Of a stretch of DNA of 64,000 nucleotides, positions 30,816-39,824 are shown piece by piece. The translations under genes and the position numbers were made by a program. The stretch covers positions 124,001 to 188,000 of the forward strand of contig NZ_BMEQ01000002.1 of NCBI RefSeq assembly GCF_014636775.1. Direction: 5' to 3'. This DNA is from Kocuria dechangensis (GTDB lineage Bacteria; Actinomycetota; Actinomycetes; Actinomycetales; Micrococcaceae). How positions within the stretch are numbered: the stretch's first letter is position 1; each line of letters opens with the position of its first letter. The notes under the pieces are model-generated. The model did not search any database. It saw only the letters and a program-made list of their open reading frames with translations, and had not been told where the DNA came from.

Positions 30816-31655
30816 ATGGCACTACCGGCGCAGCACACTTCCCCCCGGCCGGCCCGTTCCACCTGGTTCCTCCCCCAGTTGCACCAGTGGCTGGTCGTCC
30901 CCTTCATCGTCGCGCTCGTGACGGCGACCGTGGGACGGCTGCTGGTGTACTCGCCGGGGTTCGGGGCCAGGGAGAGCGAGGTCCTGCGGTGGCTCGACGG
31001 CACACGGACCGGCGTCCTGGACGTCCTCTCGCTCGTGCTTCACCATGCCCTCTCCACGCCCGGGGCCCTCGTCCTCATCGCGGCCCTCACCGCGTGGCTG
31101 GCCCTCGTGCGCCACCGGTCCTGGGACGCCGCCGGGTTCGCCGTCACCGCCCTGAGCGGATGGGCCGCGGTGGCCCTGCTCAAGGTCGCCGTAGGACGCC
31201 CGCGCCCGGGGGCCCCCGCGACGGCGGCCGAGCCCCTCGTCCACGTGGACGGGATCACGTCCTTCCCCTCCGGCCACACCGGAGCAGCCGTCGCCATCGC
31301 CGCGGCCCTCTTCCTGGTCCACCGCCGGAGCCGCCGCGCGCCGCTCGTGCTGGCGCTGGGTGCCGGGGTCGCGGTGCTGGTGGGGCTCTCCCGGCTCTAC
31401 CTCGGCGTGCACTACCCCGTCGACGTCCTCGCCTCCTTCCCCGCGGCCTGGGCCGGCCTGGCGGTCGGCTGCGGGCTCGCCAACATCCTGGTGCCCGCCT
31501 TCGCGTACGGCTTCGGCTGGGAGCAGGAGGACGTCGCGTGGTCCGAGGCGGAGGAGCCCCTGGCCGACGTCCCGGCCGCGCCGGCCGAGGAGCCGCACCC
31601 CGTCACGGCCCGCGTCCCGGTCGTCGCGCGCCAGGTGGACCACCGCGCCGCCTGA
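30816..31655 (+). CDS. PAP2 family (type 2 phosphatidic acid) phosphatase
   Basis: 279 aa from the ATG at 30816 (MALPAQHTSPRPARSTWF), which has GGTGGAG just upstream; ATG 30804 is nearly as good, and a frame open from 30618 gives an implausible extension. Five to six membrane helices are present. The tripartite phosphatase signature is intact: KVAVGRPRP, PSGHT and SRLYLGVHYPVDV. Such enzymes remove phosphate from lipid phosphates or undecaprenyl pyrophosphate on the outer leaflet. The C-terminal tail is acidic and Pro-rich. Confidence 0.88.
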   Translation: MALPAQHTSPRPARSTWFLPQLHQWLVVPFIVALVTATVGRLLVYSPGFGARESEVLRWLDGTRTGVLDVLSLVLHHALSTPGALVLIAALTAWLALVRHRSWDAAGFAVTALSGWAAVALLKVAVGRPRPGAPATAAEPLVHVDGITSFPSGHTGAAVAIAAALFLVHRRSRRAPLVLALGAGVAVLVGLSRLYLGVHYPVDVLASFPAAWAGLAVGCGLANILVPAFAYGFGWEQEDVAWSEAEEPLADVPAAPAEEPHPVTARVPVVARQVDHRAA

Positions 31656-31675
31656 CCGCGCCCCCTGACCCCGCC

Positions 31676-31721
31676 CGACGACGGAGCGCCCGGACCAGCT
31701 GGTCCGGGCGCTCCGTCGTCG
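31676..31721. terminator. Bidirectional terminator, 46-bp perfect palindrome
   Basis: All 46 bases are self-complementary (axis between 31698 and 31699; ends CGACG...CGTCG; centre ACCAGCTGGT). It lies between the convergent PAP2 and MMPL genes, 20 bp after one stop and 40 bp after the other. Confidence 0.75.
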
Positions 31722-31761
31722 TCCCGTGGATCCGTTCCGTGGGCCGCCCCGCGGCCGCGGG

Positions 31762-33993
31762 CTACGGCTCGATGCGGCGGTGGAACGGCCACCAGATGGC
31801 GCGCCCCACGTCGTAGGTGAGGGCGGGCACGAGCAGCGAGCGCACGATCAGGGCGTCGAGCAGCACGCCGAAGGCCACGATGAACGCCAGCTGCACGAGG
31901 AACATGATCGGGATGACGGCCAGCGCCGCGAACGTCGCCGCGAGCACGATCCCCGCCGACGTGATGACCCCGCCGGTGAGCGTGAGGCCCCGCAGGATGC
32001 CGGCGCGGGTGCCGTGCACCAGGGACTCCTCGCGCACCCGGGACATCAGGAAGATGTTGTAGTCGATCCCCAGCGCCACGAGGAACACGAAGCCGAACAG
32101 CGGCACCGAGGGGTCGGCGCCCGGCAGGTCCAGCACGTGCTCGAACACCAGCGCCGAGACGCCGAGGGCCGTGAAGAACGAGATGACCGTGGTGAGGACG
32201 AGCAGCACCGGGGCCAGCACGGAGCGCAGCAGCAGCATGAGGATCAGCGTGATGACCGCGAGGATCACGGGGATGATCAGCGTGCGGTCCGCGATCGAGG
32301 TCTCGTTGGTGTCCAGGGTCGTGGCGGTCGCGCCGCCGACGAGGATCCCCTGGTCCACGGCGGACAGGCTCCCGCGCAGCTCGCGCACGGTCTGCTCCGC
32401 CGCGGGGGAGTCCGCGGCGTCGTCGAGGGTGACCTGCAGCTGCACGAGGCCCTGGGCCTCGGTCGGCTCGACGCCGGCGAAGGGGCCCACCGGCGGGACG
32501 GCGTTCTCGCCCAGCGGCAGCGTGCCGGAGGGGGAGTCGAGGGCCACGGCGGCGACGCCCGCCACGCCGCCGGTCGCCTCGACGGCGTCGACGGCGGGGC
32601 CGACCTGCCCGGCGGGGACCATCACGATCGCGGGGCTGCCCGAGCCGCCGGGGAAGTGCTCGGCCAGGGCGTCCTGGCCGTCCCGGGCCTGGGACTCGCC
32701 GAGGACCAGCTCGCTCTGCTCCACGCCCGAGGCCTGGAACTGGGTGCTGAAGCCGGCCAGGGCCAGCAGCACCACGGTGGTGACGATCCAGATGGCACGG
32801 GGGGCGCGGGCCACGAAGCGGGCCACGGAGGCCCACACGCCCCGGCCCTCGACCGAGGGCCGCCCGTCGGCCCCGTGGTCGACGACCCGCACGCGGTCGG
32901 CCCCCGCCGGGTCGTAGCGGGGCCGGAACGGCCAGAAGGCGCCGCGCCCGGTCGCCCAGAGCACCGCAGGGAGGAACGTGAGGGCCGCCAGGATCGACAT
33001 GACGATGCCCACGGAGGCCACCGGGCCGAGCGCCTTGTTGGAGGCCAGGTCCGAGAGCAGCAGGCACAGCAGCCCGGCGATCACCGTGGCGCCCGAGGCG
33101 ATGATGGGCTCCGCGGACCCCTTGAGCGCCGCGCGGGTGGCGTCGCCGCGGCGCCGGTGGTGCAGCAGGGCGTCGCGGTAGCGCGCGGTGTAGAGCAGCG
33201 AGTAGTCCGTGGCCGCGCCGACCACCAGGATGAACAGGATGCCCTGGACCTGGCCGCTGATCCGCACCACGTCGTTGGCCGCCAGCCAGTACACGAGCAG
33301 GATCGCGGCGCTCAGTGCGAAGACGGAGGTGAGCAGCACCAGGACGGGCAGGACGGGGGAGCGGTAGACGACCAGGAGGATCACGAAGACGACGGCGAGG
33401 GCCACGCCCAGCAGGAGGCCGTCGATCCCGGCGAAGCCCGCCACGAGATCGGCCGTGAACCCCGCGGGACCGGTGACGTAGCTCTGCAGGCCGTCGGGCG
33501 CGCCCTCCTCGAGCAGGGCGGTGAGGGCCTCGACGTCGTCGACGACCTCGCCGTCCCCGAGTGGCACGACGATCTCGATCGCCTGGCCGTCCTCGGAGGG
33601 GATGGGCGGGGACGTCTCGCCCTCGCTCAGGCCCGCGTCCTGGACGGAGGCCGTGAGCTCCTCGGCCCAGGCGCGGTCCCCGGCCTCCAGCCCGCCGTCG
33701 CGCACCAGGAGCACGATCGCCGGGATCGCGTCGGAGTCCCGGAACTCGCCCTGCAGGTTCGTCACCCGCGTGGACTCGGTGGACTCCGGCAGGAAGCTGG
33801 ACTGGTCGTTGCTGGAGACCTCCGAGATCTTCCCGAAGTACGGCCCGCCGACGCCGGCGACCGCCAGCCAGGCCACGATCATCAGCGCCGGGAGCAGCGC
33901 GCGCAACCAGCGGCGGCGCCTCGGGCGGGGTGACGGGGCGGGTGCGTCAGACCAGGGAGCCGGGCGGGTGCCGGCGGGGGCTGAGGAGGGCAT
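31762..33993 (-). CDS. MMPL family RND transporter
   Basis: 743-aa large membrane exporter of the MMPL/HAE2 group. There are two repeats, each with one helix (about 27-49 and 355-375), a large extracytoplasmic loop, then five helices. The second-half motif FGFVFLVALGIDYNIFLMSRVREE carries the Asp-Tyr pair used in proton relay; the first half has ILVVGAATDYSLLYTARYRD. Such proteins export lipids, siderophores or drugs. There is no adjacent partner gene. An AT-rich, palindromic segment just upstream (34071-34098) looks like its promoter/operator. Confidence 0.92.
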   Translation of the reverse strand: MPSSAPAGTRPAPWSDAPAPSPRPRRRRWLRALLPALMIVAWLAVAGVGGPYFGKISEVSSNDQSSFLPESTESTRVTNLQGEFRDSDAIPAIVLLVRDGGLEAGDRAWAEELTASVQDAGLSEGETSPPIPSEDGQAIEIVVPLGDGEVVDDVEALTALLEEGAPDGLQSYVTGPAGFTADLVAGFAGIDGLLLGVALAVVFVILLVVYRSPVLPVLVLLTSVFALSAAILLVYWLAANDVVRISGQVQGILFILVVGAATDYSLLYTARYRDALLHHRRRGDATRAALKGSAEPIIASGATVIAGLLCLLLSDLASNKALGPVASVGIVMSILAALTFLPAVLWATGRGAFWPFRPRYDPAGADRVRVVDHGADGRPSVEGRGVWASVARFVARAPRAIWIVTTVVLLALAGFSTQFQASGVEQSELVLGESQARDGQDALAEHFPGGSGSPAIVMVPAGQVGPAVDAVEATGGVAGVAAVALDSPSGTLPLGENAVPPVGPFAGVEPTEAQGLVQLQVTLDDAADSPAAEQTVRELRGSLSAVDQGILVGGATATTLDTNETSIADRTLIIPVILAVITLILMLLLRSVLAPVLLVLTTVISFFTALGVSALVFEHVLDLPGADPSVPLFGFVFLVALGIDYNIFLMSRVREESLVHGTRAGILRGLTLTGGVITSAGIVLAATFAALAVIPIMFLVQLAFIVAFGVLLDALIVRSLLVPALTYDVGRAIWWPFHRRIEP

Positions 33994-34070
33994 GGCGGGG
34001 CCTTTCGGGGCGGTGGTGCGGCGCGGAGCCGCAACGGCCGGCGGACCCCGGAGGGGGACCTGGTCCCGAT

Positions 34071-34098
34071 CCTAATATTTCGAAAACAGAAATAAAAT
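34071..34098. promoter_or_regulatory. AT-rich inverted repeat upstream of the MMPL gene
   Basis: TATTTC (34076-34081) and GAAATA (34089-34094) flank GAAAACA in a 28-bp AT-rich island, 80-100 bp before the MMPL start. It contains the palindrome TTTCGAAA and may act as an operator (TetR-like spacing) and promoter. Confidence 0.45.
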
Positions 34099-34106
34099 GC
34101 GGTGGC

Positions 34107-34496
34107 TCAGTCGTAGACGGCCTTGACGCTCAGCACCGGGCAGGGGCTCTCGAGCAGCACCCGCTGGGCCGTGCTCGCCATGATGATCTTCCCCACGGGG
34201 GAGCGGCGCCGGATGCCGAGGACGATGAGCTCCGCGCGGCGCTCCCGCGCCGTGTCGAGGATGACGTCCGCCGGGTCGCTGTCGTGGTCGGGCTCGCGCA
34301 GCTCGTAGGGGACGCCCGAGCGCGCCAGCTTGTCGCGCTCCACGTCGATGTCCTCGGCGACCTCGGGCGGCTGGCGGCGCTTCGGCCGGGGCTGGACCAC
34401 GACGAGGTCCGTCCCCCGCCGCTCGGCCTCCAGGATCGCGGCGTCCAGCGCCGCGTGTCCGGGGGCGGTGGGCATGTATCCGACGACGACGGTCAC
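34107..34496 (-). CDS. UspA-like universal stress protein
   Basis: 129-aa single Usp domain (MTVVVGYMPTAPGHAALDAA, HUP fold). The usual nucleotide motif G-2x-G-9x-G-S/T is degenerate: GIRRRSPVGKIIMAST keeps the first Gly but has Arg and Ala at the next two Gly positions. ATP binding may therefore be lost or altered. It starts at a GTG after GAGGAG and lies 33 bp downstream of an APC permease on the same strand, a common pairing in which the Usp protein may regulate the transporter. Confidence 0.85.
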   Translation of the reverse strand: MTVVVGYMPTAPGHAALDAAILEAERRGTDLVVVQPRPKRRQPPEVAEDIDVERDKLARSGVPYELREPDHDSDPADVILDTARERRAELIVLGIRRRSPVGKIIMASTAQRVLLESPCPVLSVKAVYD

Positions 34497-34529
34497 TGGA
34501 TCTCCTCGGGTGCGGCGGTGGCGGGCGGG

Positions 34530-35999
34530 TCAGCGGGGGGAGCCCAGGTGCGGGTCGTGCCCGTCGGGCTCGTCCTCCAGCCGGGCGAGGTCCTCGGGGT
34601 GCTCGAAGCGCACCTTGCGGCCCAGGAACAGGCGGTCGTAGAGGAAGTTGAGGATCCACAGGCCCACCCCGATGCCCAGCAGGACCACCGCGATCTGGTA
34701 CTCGATGGGGTCCTGGGCCCACGGTCCCACGAGGTAGGCGCAGGTGAGCGCGCCCAGGTAGGGCAGGAAGCGGGGTGCGTGGAAGTAGTCGTGGGTGGGG
34801 CCGTGGTCGCGGCGCAGGATGATCGCCGCGATGTTGACGATGGTGAACACGCCCAGGAGCAGGAGGGCGGTGGTGCCGCCGAGGGCGCTGGCGGTGCCGC
34901 TGCCGAGCATGTTGTTGATCACGATGATGAGGCCCATGGCCAGGACCGTGCTGAAGAGGATGGCGGTCCACGGGGTGCGGCGGCTGTGCAGCACGTGGCC
35001 CAGGAAGTCGGGCAGCACGCCCTGCCGGGCCATGCCGTAGAGCAGGCGGGAGGACATGAGCATGTTGATCAGGGCCGTGTTGGCCACCGCGAAGATCGTC
35101 AGGAAGGGGTAGATCGTGTCGATCGGGATGTTCGGGGCGCCCGTCTTGACCATGTCCAGCAGCGGCGTCGTCGACTCCCCGAGCACGCCGATGGGCACGA
35201 CCGCCACGGTGAAGATCGACACCAGGATGTAGACGACGCCCGTGACGCCGAGGCCGAAGAGCATCACGCGCGGGAAGTCCCGGCTCGGGTCCTTGGTCTC
35301 CTCGACCATGTTGACCGAGTCCTCGAAGCCCACGAAGGAGAAGAAGGCCAGCGAGGTGACCGCCGTCAGCGCCAGGAACAGGCCCTTGTCCTCGGAGGTC
35401 TCGAAGATCATCGTCCGGCTGAAGTCCGCCTGGCCCTGGAAGGCCGCCCAGAAGCCCACGAGGATCACGATGAGCAGGCCGGTCAGCTCGATGCAGGTGA
35501 GGATCACGTTGAACACGAGGCCCTCGGTCACGCCCCGCACGTTGATCGCGGCCAGCACGGCGATGAAGGACACGGCGATGACCGTGATCCCGGTGGTGCC
35601 GACCTCCAGGCCGAAGCCGCGGGCGAAGTTGGCCGCCACGGCCGAGGCGGCCGTCGAGGCCGAGGTCAAGCCCGAGCTGAGCACCGCGAACGTGACCAGG
35701 AACGTGATGAAGTGGATGCCGAAGGCCTTGTGCGTGTACAGCGCGGCGCCCGAGGCGCCGGGGTACTTGGTCACCAGCTCCAGGTAGGAGAACGCGGTGA
35801 TGGTCGCGACGACGAAGGCCACGAGGATCGGCGCCCACGCGGCGCCGCCGATCTCCCCCGCGATGTTGCCGGTGAGGGCGTACACCCCGGTGCCCAGGAT
35901 GTCGCCGACGATGAACAGCAGCAGCAGGCCGGGGCCCATGACCCGCTTGAGCTCGGGCTGCTTCCGGGACTTCGTCGTGGGGTCGGCAGACTGGGCCAT
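34530..35999 (-). CDS. APC superfamily amino acid permease
   Basis: 489 aa with about 12 membrane helices. The family's helix-1 motif GDILGTGVYALTGNIAGEIG is present, as are YPGASGAALYTHKAFG, GFEDSVNMVEETKDPSRDFPR and SRLLYGMARQGVLPDFL. It is a probable proton-coupled uptake carrier or exchanger for amino acids or amines of the YhdG/CAT-like type. The ATG at 35999 follows GAGG; an in-frame ATG at 36020 lacks one. It is first in an operon with the UspA-like gene. Substrate unknown. Confidence 0.9.
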   Translation of the reverse strand: MAQSADPTTKSRKQPELKRVMGPGLLLLFIVGDILGTGVYALTGNIAGEIGGAAWAPILVAFVVATITAFSYLELVTKYPGASGAALYTHKAFGIHFITFLVTFAVLSSGLTSASTAASAVAANFARGFGLEVGTTGITVIAVSFIAVLAAINVRGVTEGLVFNVILTCIELTGLLIVILVGFWAAFQGQADFSRTMIFETSEDKGLFLALTAVTSLAFFSFVGFEDSVNMVEETKDPSRDFPRVMLFGLGVTGVVYILVSIFTVAVVPIGVLGESTTPLLDMVKTGAPNIPIDTIYPFLTIFAVANTALINMLMSSRLLYGMARQGVLPDFLGHVLHSRRTPWTAILFSTVLAMGLIIVINNMLGSGTASALGGTTALLLLGVFTIVNIAAIILRRDHGPTHDYFHAPRFLPYLGALTCAYLVGPWAQDPIEYQIAVVLLGIGVGLWILNFLYDRLFLGRKVRFEHPEDLARLEDEPDGHDPHLGSPR

Positions 36000-36128
36000 G
36001 GAAAACCTCGCATCGGTCATGTCGGGCGGACCCGCCGCGGGTGGACGGTGACGTGGCTCCCAGCCTATGCCAAGGTTCCGGCGCCGCGCAGGGCGACGGG
36101 CGGACGCGCCTCCCCTACTGTGGGGCGC

Positions 36129-37196
36129 ATGACGACTCCGCCGCCCCGCTTCGACCTGACCGATCTGGCCGTGCCCTTCGTGGGCGCCCCGATGGCCGGG
36201 GGACCGTCCTCGCCCGCGCTGGCCGCGGCAGTGACCGGGGCGGGCGGTCTCGGCTTCCTGGCCGCCGGCTACCGCCCCGTGGACGGGCTCCGGGAGGATG
36301 TCGCAGCGGTCCGGGCGTTGACCGGCGGCCCGTTCGGGGTGAACCTCTTCGTGCCGCAGGCCGCGAACACCGCCGCCCCTGCGACCGCTCCGGACCCGGC
36401 CGTGCACCTGTCCGTGGCCGCGTACCGGGACGCCCTGCAGGAGACGGCGCGCCGCTACGGCGTGGAGCTGCCGGCCACGGACCCGGCCGACGACGACGGC
36501 TGGGCGGCCAAGCTCGACGCCGTCGAGGAGCTGCGGGTGCCGGTGGTGTCCTTCACATTCGGGCTGCCGGCGACCACGACGTTCCGCCGGCTCGCGGAGG
36601 CCGGCATCACGACCTGCGTCACCGTGACGTCGGTCGCGGAGGCGGAGGCGTCCGTGCAGGCCGGCGCGGACCTGCTGACGGTCCAGGGACCGGCCGCGGG
36701 CGGGCACCGGGGGACGCATCGGACCGAGGGAGTGCCGGGGGAGGAGCCCCTGGCCGAGCTGGTCGGCGCCGTCCGGGCCGCCGTGGGCGTTCCCCTCGTG
36801 GCCGCCGGCGGGATCGCCTCCGCCGCCGACGCTGCCGCAGTCCGGGCCGCGGGCGCCGACGCCGTCCAGGTCGGCACCCTGCTGCTGCGCACCCCCGAGG
36901 CCGGGACCCCGGAGGCGTACCGCGAGGCGCTCGTCTCGGGGCGCTACACCGGGACGGCGGTGACGCGGGCCTTCTCCGGGCGGCTCGCCCGGGGCGTGCG
37001 CAACGGTTTCATCGACCGCTACACGAATCTGGCTCCTGCGGCATATCCGCAGGTCAACCAGCTGACGCGGCCGATCCGTGCCGCTGCCGCGCGGGCCGGG
37101 GACGCGGAGGGGCTGGCCCTGTGGGCGAGCCCCTCCTTCGCTGCGGCGCCGGCGGTGCCGGCGGCCGAGGTCGTGCGGCGGATCGTCCTGAACTGA
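36129..37196 (+). CDS. Nitronate monooxygenase family flavoprotein
   Basis: 355-aa FMN-dependent TIM-barrel enzyme that oxidises propionate-3-nitronate or related nitronates. Seen are the N-terminal barrel start (PFVGAPMAGGPSSPALAAAV), QGPAAGGHRGTH with the catalytic-type His, the phosphate-binding VAAGGIASAADAAA, and DAVQVGTLLLRTPEA. TACTGT (36116-36121) ends seven bases before the ATG with no Shine-Dalgarno, which suggests a leaderless mRNA. It is divergent from the APC permease and convergent with a POT transporter. Confidence 0.9.
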   Translation: MTTPPPRFDLTDLAVPFVGAPMAGGPSSPALAAAVTGAGGLGFLAAGYRPVDGLREDVAAVRALTGGPFGVNLFVPQAANTAAPATAPDPAVHLSVAAYRDALQETARRYGVELPATDPADDDGWAAKLDAVEELRVPVVSFTFGLPATTTFRRLAEAGITTCVTVTSVAEAEASVQAGADLLTVQGPAAGGHRGTHRTEGVPGEEPLAELVGAVRAAVGVPLVAAGGIASAADAAAVRAAGADAVQVGTLLLRTPEAGTPEAYREALVSGRYTGTAVTRAFSGRLARGVRNGFIDRYTNLAPAAYPQVNQLTRPIRAAAARAGDAEGLALWASPSFAAAPAVPAAEVVRRIVLN

Positions 37197-37233
37197 CGCG
37201 GCCCCCCTCCGGGGAGGGGGACCGGGCGGGGTG

Positions 37234-38769
37234 TCAGCGGATGCCGCGCATCAGCCTGGTGATCGGCCGCGAGAGCAGCAGGAGGACCACGCCGACGGCG
37301 ATGGTCACCGCGCCGAGCACGCCGAAGTAGGAGCCCTCGTCCTGCTCGGTGTAGAACACCGCGAGCGAGCCGGACAGGGCCGTGCCGAGCGCCACCGAGA
37401 GGTAGTTGAGCGCGACCATCAGCACCGGGTAGGCCCGCGGGGCGAGCTTGGTCGAGAGGGAGAGGCCGACCGGGGAGACCATCAGCTCGCCGAGGGTGGC
37501 CACCAGCAGGATCGTGGCGATCCACAGGACGGGCACGGAGGCCACGCCGACCATGGGCAGGAAGACCAGGAACGCCGAGCCCATGAGCATGATGCCGAGG
37601 CCGAACTTCACGGGGGTCGCCGGCTGCCGGGCGCCCAGGCGGGTCCACAGGGCGGCGAACACGGGGGCCAGCAGGATGATGAAGAGCGGGTTGAAGGACT
37701 GCACCCACGAGATCGGCATCGTCCAGCCGCCGAGGGCGCGGTCCAGCCGGGTGTCCGAGTAGATGGTGACCACGGTGAACTGCTGCTGGAACAGCGCGAA
37801 GAACGCCGCCGAGCCGATGAACATCGGGATGAACGACCGCACGCGGGAGCGCTCGTCGTCGTCGACCTTCCGGCTGGTGAGCAGGACCGCGAACAGGGCC
37901 ACGGCGGCCACCACGGTGACGACGACGATGACGTTCGCGAGGTTGCCCGCGGTCAGCAGGCCGGTGAGGACGGCCACGAAGACGACGGCCACTGCCGCCA
38001 CGGCGACGCCGATCCACCGGCCGTACTGCTCGCGCGGCAGGGGATCGGGCACGTGGTGGACCTCGGCCGGGAGGTTCCTGCGGCTGAGCGCGTACTGGGC
38101 CAGGCCGAGGGCCATGCCGATCGCGGCGAGCCCGAAGCCGAGGTGGAAGCCCCACGCCTGCTGGGCCCAGCCGGTGAGCAGCGGGCCGAGGAGCCCGCCG
38201 ATGTTGACGCCCATGTAGAAGATCGAGAAGCCGGCGTCCCGGCGGGGGTCCCGGCGCTCGTAGAGGGAGCCCACCAGGTTGGTGATCGTGGCCTTGAGCC
38301 CGCCGGAGCCGATCGCGATGAGCACGAGGCCCGCGGCCAGGCCGGCGACGCCCGGCAGGAGGGCCAGGCAGACGTGGCCGACCATGATGAGCACGCCGCT
38401 GAGGAACATCGTGCGCTCGGAGCCCAGGAGGCGGTCGGCCACCCAGCCGCCCACGATGGCGAAGAGGTAGACGGCGCCGCCGTAGGCGCCCACGATGCCG
38501 GCGGCGGTGGACCGGTCGATCCCCAGCCCGCCGTCGGTCGTGGCGAAGTACATGTAGAGCAGGACGATGCCCTGCATGCCGTAGAAGGAGAAGCGCTCCC
38601 ACGTCTCCACGCTGAACAGGTTCGCCAGCATGCGGGGCTGGCCGAGGAAGGTCCTGCCGGAGGGGTTGCGCGGGTCCGTCCCGGCGGTGCTGTCGGAGGG
38701 GTCGCGCGGATCGAGGGCGCTGGTGGCGCCGCCCGGCGCGCGGGTGCTGTCGGAGGTCATGGCCTCCAT
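37234..38769 (-). CDS. POT/PTR family proton-dependent oligopeptide transporter
   Basis: 511 aa, 12-14 membrane helices. Both PTR2 signatures are present: ETWERFSFYGMQGIVLLYM at about residues 55-73, and IGSGGLKATITNLVG through FSIFYMGVNIGGLLGPLL. The ExxER motif couples protons to di- and tripeptide uptake. It starts at ATG 38769 with AGGTG upstream; ATG 38760 is the alternative. The first 40 residues are cytoplasmic and low complexity, with Pro-Arg repeats (DPRDPSDS, DPRNPSGR). A palindromic hairpin at 38819 lies upstream and belongs to the preceding gene. Confidence 0.94.
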   Translation of the reverse strand: MEAMTSDSTRAPGGATSALDPRDPSDSTAGTDPRNPSGRTFLGQPRMLANLFSVETWERFSFYGMQGIVLLYMYFATTDGGLGIDRSTAAGIVGAYGGAVYLFAIVGGWVADRLLGSERTMFLSGVLIMVGHVCLALLPGVAGLAAGLVLIAIGSGGLKATITNLVGSLYERRDPRRDAGFSIFYMGVNIGGLLGPLLTGWAQQAWGFHLGFGLAAIGMALGLAQYALSRRNLPAEVHHVPDPLPREQYGRWIGVAVAAVAVVFVAVLTGLLTAGNLANVIVVVTVVAAVALFAVLLTSRKVDDDERSRVRSFIPMFIGSAAFFALFQQQFTVVTIYSDTRLDRALGGWTMPISWVQSFNPLFIILLAPVFAALWTRLGARQPATPVKFGLGIMLMGSAFLVFLPMVGVASVPVLWIATILLVATLGELMVSPVGLSLSTKLAPRAYPVLMVALNYLSVALGTALSGSLAVFYTEQDEGSYFGVLGAVTIAVGVVLLLLSRPITRLMRGIR

Positions 38770-38818
38770 GGTTCACCTACCGGCCGGTATCGCACCAATC
38801 GGCGCCCGTGGAGGATCC

Positions 38819-38852
38819 GTGCGGCCACGGCGGGATCCCGCCGTGGCCGCAC
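38819..38852 (-). terminator. Terminator, 34-bp perfect palindrome
   Basis: The 34-bp run is fully self-complementary (axis between 38835 and 38836, ends GTGCGGCC...GGCCGCAC). It lies 25 bp after the aldo/keto reductase stop in the minus direction. Confidence 0.65.
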
Positions 38853-38877
38853 GGGTTCCAGGAGGTGGCTCCCCGGC

Positions 38878-39705
38878 TCAGTTGAAGTCGACCGGGTCCG
38901 GGCCGATCCGCCCGCCCTTGTCGAGGCCGCTGATCGCCTCGACGTCCTCGGCGTCCAGCCGCACGTCCAGGGCGTCCCAGTTCTCCTGGATCCGCTCGGG
39001 CGTGACGGTCTTCGGGAAGACCACGTTGCCCAGCGCCAGGTGCCAGGCGATGACGACCTGCCCCGGGGTGGCGCCGTGCTTGGCCGCGATCTCGCAGATC
39101 GTGGGGTCCTGCAGCAGCTCCCCGCCCTGGCCCAGCGGGGACCACGCCTCCGTGAGGATGCCGTGGGAGGCGTTGAACTCCCGCAGCGCCGACTGGTTGA
39201 AGTAGGGGTGCAGCTCCACCTGGTTCACCACGGGGACCACACCGGTCGCGTCGATGATCTCCTGCAGGTGCTCCTGCGGGAAGTTGGAGACGCCGATCGA
39301 GCGGGCCCTGCCGCTGTCGCGGATCTCCTGGAAGGCCTTCCAGGTCTCCAGGTACTTGCCGCGCCGCGGCGTGGGCCAGTGGATGAGGTAGAGGTCCACG
39401 TGGTCGAGGCCCAGCCGCTGGAGGGACGCGTCGACGGCCTTCAGCGCGGAGTCGTGGCCGTGGTCGTCGTTCCACAGCTTGGTGGTGACGAAGACGTCCT
39501 CACGGGCGAGGCCGCTGTTCGCGATCGCGCGGCCCACGCCCTCCTCGTTGCCGTAGATCCTGGCGGTGTCGATGTGGCGGTAGCCGACCTGGAGTGCCCT
39601 GCCCACGAGGTCCTCGGCGATGTCGGAGTCGACCTGCCACACCCCGTAGCCGAGCTGGGGGATGGTGCTGCCGTCGTGGAGGGTGAGGGTGGGGGACTGC
39701 GTCAT
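38878..39705 (-). CDS. Aldo/keto reductase, 2,5-diketogluconate-reductase type
   Basis: 275-aa NADPH-dependent (alpha/beta)8 reductase. The catalytic tetrad is visible: Asp and Tyr in HIDTARIYGNEEGVG, Lys in VTTKLWN and His in YLIHWP. The cofactor segment GNVVFPKTVTPERIQEN is also present. It starts at ATG 39705 with GAAAGG upstream. It belongs to the AKR5-like group that reduces small aldehydes, methylglyoxal and diketogluconate. It lies next to a broken Sir2 gene with no operon link evident. Confidence 0.93.
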   Translation of the reverse strand: MTQSPTLTLHDGSTIPQLGYGVWQVDSDIAEDLVGRALQVGYRHIDTARIYGNEEGVGRAIANSGLAREDVFVTTKLWNDDHGHDSALKAVDASLQRLGLDHVDLYLIHWPTPRRGKYLETWKAFQEIRDSGRARSIGVSNFPQEHLQEIIDATGVVPVVNQVELHPYFNQSALREFNASHGILTEAWSPLGQGGELLQDPTICEIAAKHGATPGQVVIAWHLALGNVVFPKTVTPERIQENWDALDVRLDAEDVEAISGLDKGGRIGPDPVDFN

Positions 39706-39824
39706 GGACCGTGCCTTTCGTGAGGTGTCAACGGGGCCCTGGGCATCGTCCCGGGGCCGGAGTCCGTCGCCCAGTCTGGGTCTGCGGCCGGAGCGGGACA
39801 AGGAGGATCCCGCGCATTCCGCTC

